A stretch of 64,000 nt of DNA from Macrosoma leucophasiata (taxonomy: Eukaryota; Arthropoda; Insecta; Lepidoptera; Hedylidae). A program made the translations under genes and the position numbers. The stretch lies in the NCBI GenBank assembly GCA_036365455.1, contig JAWQUS010000030.1, positions 5,952,001 to 6,016,000 on the forward strand, in the 5' to 3' direction. Positions 25,801 through 34,800 of the stretch are shown here, piece by piece (the stretch's first letter is position 1; each line of letters begins with the position of its first letter). Below the pieces are notes generated by a model. It had not been told where the DNA came from, did no database searches, and saw only the letters and a program-made list of their open reading frames with translations.

Positions 25801-28800
25801 GAAGCAGTACTTCGTCGAACGGGCGAGTCGCGAGAGATAGAACAAGCTCTGGCCCAAGAGTGTAGTGCCCCCACCATTAACGAAGGCATGTGGCAGTGTT
25901 TCTTGAGGAAGGACGTAAAGCCAGATACCAAAGATATCATACCTCATGATGTTGCCAAGCTTCATTGCTGTCAGAAGGTATGGTTCTCCCTTTTCAAGTT
26001 ACTCATTTTTGTTTCGTCGTAAGTTGTGATTTGTAGGCTTGCTGGCTTGACTTATTTATTGCAGTTGCTACAATGCTTCTTAGAGAGATCATAAAGACAC
26101 AATTACAAAAACGGTGTAAAAAATCTATTCACTTGTTATACATATACTTCACAATCCACATAAGTGTTCTTTTTCGTATTATACATATCATAATTCTTGT
26201 TTATTAATTTCAGGGTGCAACAATAAACTGTCGGCGGTTGTGTTTTAACACATTTAACACAGGGTGGCAAACCAATTGGCAAAAGTTCTACGCAGAATGT
26301 TTCGGAGATCCTCAAGAAATGGAGCTACAGGAATGTATAGAAGAAGGTAATTAAACAAAATGATATATGAATGAATAAATTCTATTAAATATTGGTGTCG
26401 TAATTTTAAGCACAAAAATATTTCAGATTGGAGATGTGTCACGAGTGGCAACGTATTTAAATTTTCTTCGATTTTCTTGTTTTTATGTAGATTTACTTCA
26501 TATAAATAGGCTATAGTGCCATACCAATGTGGATGATAAGTATGCTTATACTTCCATCATATAAAAATGAAGAATAAAAATTGAAAGTACATATTCTTTT
26601 CCCAGGGCGTCACCAGCTGACGAATTAGGCCTTTCGTCTTCTCGCCGCATATATGGCGGATGTTAGGAAAATGTGCTACAAATTGATCTTAAAATCTCTG
26701 AGTGAGGCGGTTACCGTCCCCACCGACTGGCTACACCCTTGTGAATAAGCCTATACCCGTCCATTGCTGGACGTATGCCTTTCATCGAGCACGCCAACTA
26801 CCCCAATCCTGAGCGGCTCGCATCCAACCGACTCCAGCCACTTTCTTAAGTCGTCACAATGGGCAACGGGTCGTCCTACGTTTACTTAGATGTGGTCTCC
26901 ATTCAAGCACAAGTCCGCTCATGAATGAAAAGGACGGAGTTAAGTAGCTTAGGCTACACCCTTGTTCATTCCTAAATTTGGGCAAAATCAATTAATTGCG
27001 AGCATAATTACATTTTTAACTCTTAGGTCTACCATAAGGTCGCATTATATCTTCTATTTTTGAAAGAATCTGTTTGCTTCTCTATAGTGGAGAGTCCGTG
27101 TTCGCTCGGGTGCGCGGGCCTGACGTACTGCAGCCAGCTCAACAACCGGCCGCGCGGCCTGTTCCGCTCGTGCTCGGGGCAGGCCGACCTCGACGCGCAC
27201 CACGCCGTCGCCGAGCAGAAAGGCAGTGGGTAAGCTTTTGTAGACCTGAAATGTTCTTCATTCCCTATATTTTTACTAGCTAGTTGAAGTCCTTATAAAT
27301 ATCCCCTTAATTAGAACGGTATATGAATGAAATAAAGAAAACTATCGTGATAAAGCATTTTTTGGTGCAGTTGGTGATTAGGCAGTGTTTATTCGCTCAT
27401 GCTCAGGACAGCCCGATTTAGATGGTGCTCGGGGCGCCTTGATACACGTCTTGCCATACAACGCATACGTTGTATATATTGTGTCTTGTATGGCCCAGAT
27501 GAAAGTCTGTGTAATGCTCATTATTTACCTATAGTTTAAACAACGAAAAAACTTATATCATTTAAAATATAGCGATATCTACATAAATTAAAGCGTATTT
27601 TCAGGTACGTGACGGTAGCCGGGTTACAATTGCCGCTACAAAACTCATCTCAGTGCACCAGTGACCTCTGGAAGAGTGTCGCCTGCGCGTTGCATGTCAA
27701 ACCTTGTACAGCTAAGGTTGGTCTTTTATCAAGATTTGTTTATGTTTCAAAGGTTGCAAATAAGCATGCAGTTAATATGCCTAAAGACCGTATTTAATAG
27801 ATAGTACGAACCAGTATTTTTTTGTAACATTTAATTGTAAATCTGACACGACAGGGCCACAGCAGTCTGCTGTGTATGGAGGACTGTATCCGCTTGGTAT
27901 CATCATGTGTGGAATGGTCGCGGGCTACACTCACGGCGTCCTCACTGTGTGCGCGTCTAGCTCCCGCTTCATCCAACGCGCCCTGTGTGCCTCTTGCAGA
28001 CTTCATGTCACCTAGTGAGTATATAACTATCAAAACGAACTGAGACCGCAGAGCTATACCACCTGCTGAGAATTTTGGACTACCTCGGTTTGGTATAGTC
28101 GTGTGTGGAATGGTCGCGGGGTACTCTGGCTACAGTCACGGCTTCCTCATTTGCACCCGTCTGGCTCCCGCTTCAGCACGCGCCCTGGGTCCCTCTTGCT
28201 GATTTCTGTCATCCAGTGAGTACATCACGAAGTTATAGTCAAATCATAAAAAGACCATAGAGCCACATAACCTGTTGTATACGGAAGACTTCGTGTCAAG
28301 TGTCTGTTATCGAGTGGTGGCACGCCACATTTATGAGTTTCACATTATATAGTCTGTCATTTGTTGTTAGTCCTCAGTATATGGGCGATTCTGGTGCTCT
28401 TTTCACCTCCCGCACCTGGCGTGACGCTTGCTGACATCATGTCACTCGATGAGTACCTACTTAGTGTAAGTAAAACAAAATAAAACGACAGTCGTTGTGA
28501 GTATGGCTCTGTCGTTTTGTGTGTGTTATGTCACACCGCGGACACTCCGCCGAAATTCCATACAAACGCTTAATTTGGTTTCTATCCATCAGTGACGTGT
28601 ATTTACACGCGCACCTGTGTGCGTAGCACGTACAAAATACCAACCGTCGCCCGTTGTGTTGGGATGAAAGGGTTGTGATGTGTGCAAATCGGGCGGGACG
28701 TCGAAGTGTCCATTCTATACGTAGTATTATTACATATTCTCTGGTTATGTTTGGAATACTATAATCGTTTAGTGTCGTCTTGTGTAGAGTCGCGTGCAAA

Positions 28801-31800
28801 TACATGGCTTCTTCCCTTTTAAAAATAACAACGCGGGTTGGGCAGTTTGACGACCCGGTTAGTCCAGCGGTGTGAGATGACCGTATGATTCGAAGGGTGG
28901 CGGGTTCGATCCCTGCACCGGGACAAATATTTGTATGGCCTACAGATATTTGTTTCGGGTCTGGGTGTTTGTGTATGTGTAAAACGGCATCCACGACACA
29001 GGTTTATATACCTACTGTGGGGCTGTGAGTGTAAGTGTATTTAAAAAAAAAAGTAGCATCCCGCGATAAAACTACCGACACTGCGATCGCCAATCCGTTT
29101 GCCAAGCGTGGCGATTATGGCATATTCTTCTCTAATCACAACATTATTGTGGGCGTCATTGGGTAAGGTTTTGTCCAGCAGTAAATGTCTTTTCGGCTGG
29201 AGTGATGATGATGATGATTTAAAAATAACAATTTATCTTCATAGGTACAGATCCACCTTTGCTGTCAGCCCACGAGGCGGTGACATCCCCTTGCGCCGGT
29301 TCCCCGTGCAACGCCACACAGGTGTGCACAGTCAACAGGAATTGCTTGAGAGGCGGAGCCTGTTCCAGATATATCTGCTTGGATGGATGTCCTTTAGGTA
29401 AAGCACTCAAAAAATATTTTTTGTGTAATGCTAAAAAACACGGTAATGCTCTAAAAAAAACAAATAACACAACATGAGGTTCACATGGTTTTTTTTGTCT
29501 TTTTGTATCTCACATTATTGAAAAAGCCACTGACTAAGCAGGTATTTTTTGTATGAAATGAAGGTGGCACACAAGCATGCAGTTCACATGGATGTTAAGT
29601 GATGACTACAGCCTATAAAGATCTACACAAGAACCAAAGCTCAATGTGTAGATGAATTGCCACCCCTGAGGCCTTAGGTGGTATGTCTCTGTGATAGTTA
29701 TTACGGGGCCAGCTGATATTATACATTATTATATATTTTACGAATAAGAGGGTAAATCGTACAGTACGCATAGGGTGCCACGCCATGCCACCTCTCCCGG
29801 AATTCCGGGAGCCTCCCGGATTCGAGCTCTGAAAATTAAAATCTCCCGTCTCCCGGAAGGAATTTAAAATATTCTAAATTCTCAAGTAGAATGAAAAGAA
29901 TAACAAGTTGTTCAAAAGTAATGACACGCGATGTCGAAATGGCTAAGAGCGGCGTAAATTCTCGGCAGCATTCTTGCAGCCTTCTCGCCACTATCTCGCC
30001 ACTGATGCCACTGGGTAGCTAGCTAGTTTCGTATAAACTGATTTGCGTGCGTGTAGGTTCCTACTTTATTTTATTGTCTCTTTCTGAGCCACGTGCGTGA
30101 GAGATTGCGTCGTCTTTGCCTCACTCATTTTCGTTCCTCATTATTTGTTTGTTAGAAGTTTCATTCGTTCGCTTATTAGTCTGTATCTAATAGCAATCCA
30201 TGTACTTGTGTCGTATTTTGATTAGATACAATTACTTCTTTGTTCTTATTAATTCAAAATAAAATAAAAAGTTATTATATTCAAAGTTTTTTTTTTCTCC
30301 CGGATTTAGAGACTAAGAGGTGGTAACCCTAAGTACGCAGCAAGATATACTGCACATCGACCTTAGGAAAGAGACTTCGAATAATTTCGGCTCTGTAGAG
30401 CGTTGCCTCTTTCGCACACAACCCAGCTGACGTTTGTCGACCACTTTGATCAAGTATTGACCAATACTGGGCTATAAGTGCTTACGTAGGCAGTGTGCAG
30501 CAGAGATAACGCTCTACGGAGTCGAAACTAGCCTTTGTCTCTTTCCTAAGCTCGATGTGCAATATTTCTTGATGCGTACTGTAAACTATGTGCTTCGGAG
30601 GGCACGTTAAGCCGTCGGTCCCGGTTGCTATCGATAGATAGCAGTCGTTAAACCTTGTCGGAGGCCTTATGAGCGGTTTGAAAAACATCCGACAGCGGGT
30701 TGGCCACTAACCCACCCACCTCCACCAATCCGCATTGGAGCAGCGTGGTGGAGTAAGCTCCAGGCCTCCCCCTCAAAAAGGGGAGAGACTCGTGCCCAGC
30801 AGTGGGCCCTATAATGGGTTGCCATTAATTATTTATTATTATAACTGAAAACTATGACCCTTATTTTGAATAACAAAAAAACAATGATGTTTTATTTGTT
30901 CAAGGCGACGGCAGCCAATACGTGGTGCCGTTGGGTTCGTGGGTCCGAGTGCCGATGCCGTGCCCTTCGCAGAAGGTGTGTTTTAAGATCTGTCGCTGCG
31001 GGCCGAAGGGACTCGGCCAGTGCCAGCCGCTGCCCAATGTGGCCATGGACAATTGTCGACTACACGATAAGGTGGTTCAACATGGTGAGTGATGAGATAA
31101 TAAAATATTATTTAGCGATTTTCGAACTCTGTAAGATCATATGGTGAAAAGTCACTTTGGGAAACTGAAAGATAGGTTCAATTAATCTTAGTAAATTCCT
31201 AAATATCGTTTCGTTTGTGTCTATAAGTAACAAAACTGTGAACACGACCTATCAGTGATAGGTACTACAATAAATTTTGTAGAGTAACCTAGGTAACAGT
31301 GTGATATAAGTTAGGAGGGATCCACCATAAAGCTGCTGCTACCATAAAGCAATGCAACAAATGTGATGGAAAGATTTGACAAATCGGGCAGGACTTCAGT
31401 AGCTCAATTCGAAGAGCGGCTGGACTAGATTCCCAGTAGGCCGCGAGTTCGAGTCTCGCCTGAAGTCAAAATTTTCTTTCCATTTTACTTTAAAATTAAA
31501 TATATTTCACAAGCATGTGTTAATGCGAAATAATATAAAACAATTAGGAGGGATCCAATTGCACTAGATTAATGAATGTGTCTTTTTTGCGTATTCTTTA
31601 AACGTTTTTGTGTGACGAGTTATCTCTATTCGTGTTTCGACACTGACACCACAAGAGTCACTTTAGCCTAATTTTGTCACGAAATAATTTATTAGGCATG
31701 TATTGTATTTTGACGCGAATTCCCTTGCAAAGTCCGCAGAGACCGTAAAGCGTCAGTTATTTCAGACCTCACATACAGTTTATGGAGTAAGCTCCAGGCC

Positions 31801-34800
31801 TTCCCCCAAAAAGGGGAGAGACTCGTGCCCAGCAGTGGGACGTATAATGGGTTGCCATTATTATTATATTATTATACAGTTAATGAAGCGCTCATGGTTT
31901 TCCTCAAGGTTACGGTGACCACCAACCGATGTCTGGAGCGAAAGTTGCACCGCCTCTAATCGCATATAAAAATATCTTATGTGCCTCTCCATAACGTCCT
32001 TAGCTGACGATCGGATCAGCAGGAGTCTCAATTAGACAGTTGTGTAAAATTTAGGCTGAGAGCCCTTTGTGCTTACTAACTGCCCGGTGGAGTAGACTAG
32101 TGCCGTCTCGAGGCGAGCCGTCTACATAAGTCTATTAACGAGTTTTCTCATGTTACGTTTGGTTTGGTTCCAGGAGAGAAGTACTACATGGAGTGCAATC
32201 CATGTACGTGTGTAGCGGGTGAGCGCGTGTGTTCGAGACGCGCGTGTGGGCGCGCCGCTCTGTTGACCGGCCTGCCTTGCAACTGCCCTCCACACCATCT
32301 GCCGGCCAGGACTCCGGGCCGGTTGTACCCTAACGCCTGCCTCGCCAAGTTAGTATACAAATATATAACTATAGGTAACTCTTCTTTTTTACGCGGGGAA
32401 AGTCATAATTGACACCCGTCGTCTAGGGAAATAGATGGCGGGTAGTGTGAGACACACTAAATCCCCGCACTGTTCCGACCGCCGTTAGTGGTGGGGTTAC
32501 GCGAACGCTAACGCACACATTGGCGACTCCGCCGGCGGCTGCTCGCTTCCGAGTCTTGCACAATCCGAGCCCTTTGGCTCCACAATGTAATTGACGTGCG
32601 GAACCTTACTCCATTCTGCCGACAGATTTCCCCTAATCCAACGCCTGGAGGTCTCTGCCCATTCACGAGACCAAGCGTCCCACGACGCCCGGGTGGAGGG
32701 GCTCATGGACACACAGTTTTGCCCCAAGGAAGCAGGAGCGCCAAAAGGACGCTGAGGACCGGGTGTAGGGTCGACGACATACCCGTAAACCTTTTCCTCA
32801 GCCGCCTACTCACTACAAAAGTGAGTGGCGGGTAGAGCCATGCTGCGCCAGTGTGATCATCATAAACAGCCTTAACGTATCTTCCTCTCTTTAACCAGGT
32901 GCTCGGGAGCTACGGACGCCGAGATCGAGTTTGGATTGTCGCATAGTTGCTCGGGCGCCGGCGCCGCGTGCGGACGTCGCCACGCGTGTCTTCCCGCGCG
33001 CTCAGTGTGTCTCTCGCGCCTGCAGACACACTGCCCGCAGCATGTGTGCGGTAATTATCTTATTGAGTTGTTAATTTACTGTCTGTTTGCTTTTATGTTC
33101 CAGCTAGTTACTTTTTGCTCCTCGTATTGCCACTTTGGTGTAATTAACACGGTCCCAGCAGCAGTGGATCGGCTCCAGAAATGGAAGAAAACTTGAAGCG
33201 GTGGGAGGAAACATAGTGACATAGTTGGACTGGAATATGATGAATTTGGAAGTGTTCATGCTAAACCCACGACTTTCGTCCTATTATCGCAGCGCGACGA
33301 GCAAAATGAGACAAGACAACGAGGATTGCGATGAACATAGCCACATTTTGTCTATTCGATAGAAAAAAGGGTCCACTTCCTTCTCTCATTTTGTATGTTT
33401 TCGCGTGAAGCCTAGAACCTTATCATACGACTATTTACTTACCACTTTTTCTACCCGTCAATAATAATCAACATGATCTGTTATCTCTATCGCAGTGAAT
33501 ACATCAAACTGCAACTTGCAAGGCGCATCACCGGTGTGCGACACGGAAGGCCGCACGCACGTCAACCCCTGCCACCTCGTCATGAGTGGACACAAGCTCG
33601 CCTACTGGGGACCCTGTCTTCACGCTTGCTCCTCGGTCAGTCACACTATCTATCACATATTATGTGTTAGCAACAAGTTGATTCTTCGACGGCGTGTAAC
33701 TGCGTAGCCAATCGCTTGTAGCCCGTAGCTGCCAAGCTCTACGTCGTCGGTGTGGGTCTGGAGGTGGCTCTCTTTACCCGAGGCCTGTTTATCCCCGTAA
33801 CACAGGAGGGTGGTCTTCGAGGCGTGGTGGATTTGGCACCCTCTTCTTGCTGGTGTAGTTGCCCCAGCTTGGGGTGGAGATTTCCAGCACGGAGGCGCAA
33901 TACAACTCCGATCTCAGTGGGCATTACGACCGCAACCCAAGAAACGAGGGCTACTCCGGGTCGGGGATAAATATCTAAGGTTCTAAATAAAGAGGAGAAG
34001 CGGGTCCTAGGATTGAAACGAGAGCGTTTGTTTTCATAATTTTGGCAATGAGTACCTAGAATTCAGTCATGTCTAGTTAATATCTAGAGCGGCGATTTAG
34101 ATCACTGGCATATAGGTGGTCTATTTCAATTTGTCACTTCACAGCTCACGATAACTGAACATATTCTATGATTAAATTTTGCTGAAGTTTGTAATACCTA
34201 TGCGACACTCCAATCAACACGATGTATTCTGAGGTTGTAATTAAGATTATTAGAAGTTCAATCTCTAAGAAAGTTGTGGTATTTTTATGTTCTTTTGTTA
34301 CAGAACGGTAAGGTGTGCGGTGTAAATGGAGTAACTTACATATCAGAATGCGCGGCGTGGGCAGAGTATGTGAGCGTCGATTACGCCGGCCCGTGTTTTG
34401 CTGTCGGACCCATTTCCGATCTCATGGAGCCAAAGTGCCAATTCGACAGAATCATCTGTCCCCCGTTGAAGAAACCAAACTGTCTCGGCTTCACGGCCCC
34501 TGGAGCCTGTTGCCCTAAATGTGGCGGAGCTTTGAGGATACTTTATTCGAAGAAACAAATCGATAGGGCACTTTACGGTACCAATATATCAGCTTCAGTA
34601 ATTAATCTGCACAATGTAATGAGTGCTCTTGAAAGACTGGTCAAGGTAGCCGAGTGTGGACTCAGAGGGTATCTGACAATAGAAACGGAGATATTTGTTA
34701 CTGTTGAATCAATTTTAAAGGATCCCACAGATTTACAATTAAGTGTCTGTGTTCTTGAAGCCGAGAGGTTGGCAGATATGATTAACAGAGAGAGTGCGTT

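Noticed and set aside
28861..28923. Genuine tRNA gene
   Set aside because: A and B boxes are present, but the acceptor stem has a mismatch and the D and anticodon arms do not fold well; SINE head preferred.
28461..28994. 177-codon antisense frame
   Set aside because: It spans ghost-exon and SINE-C sequence and contains typical repeat-derived translations such as CPGAGIEPATLR.
34274..34303. MWYFYVLLLQ as a signal peptide starting a short Kazal protein
   Set aside because: This is the intron pyrimidine tract read through. The acceptor TTTTGTTACAG and the upstream RECK exons explain it better.
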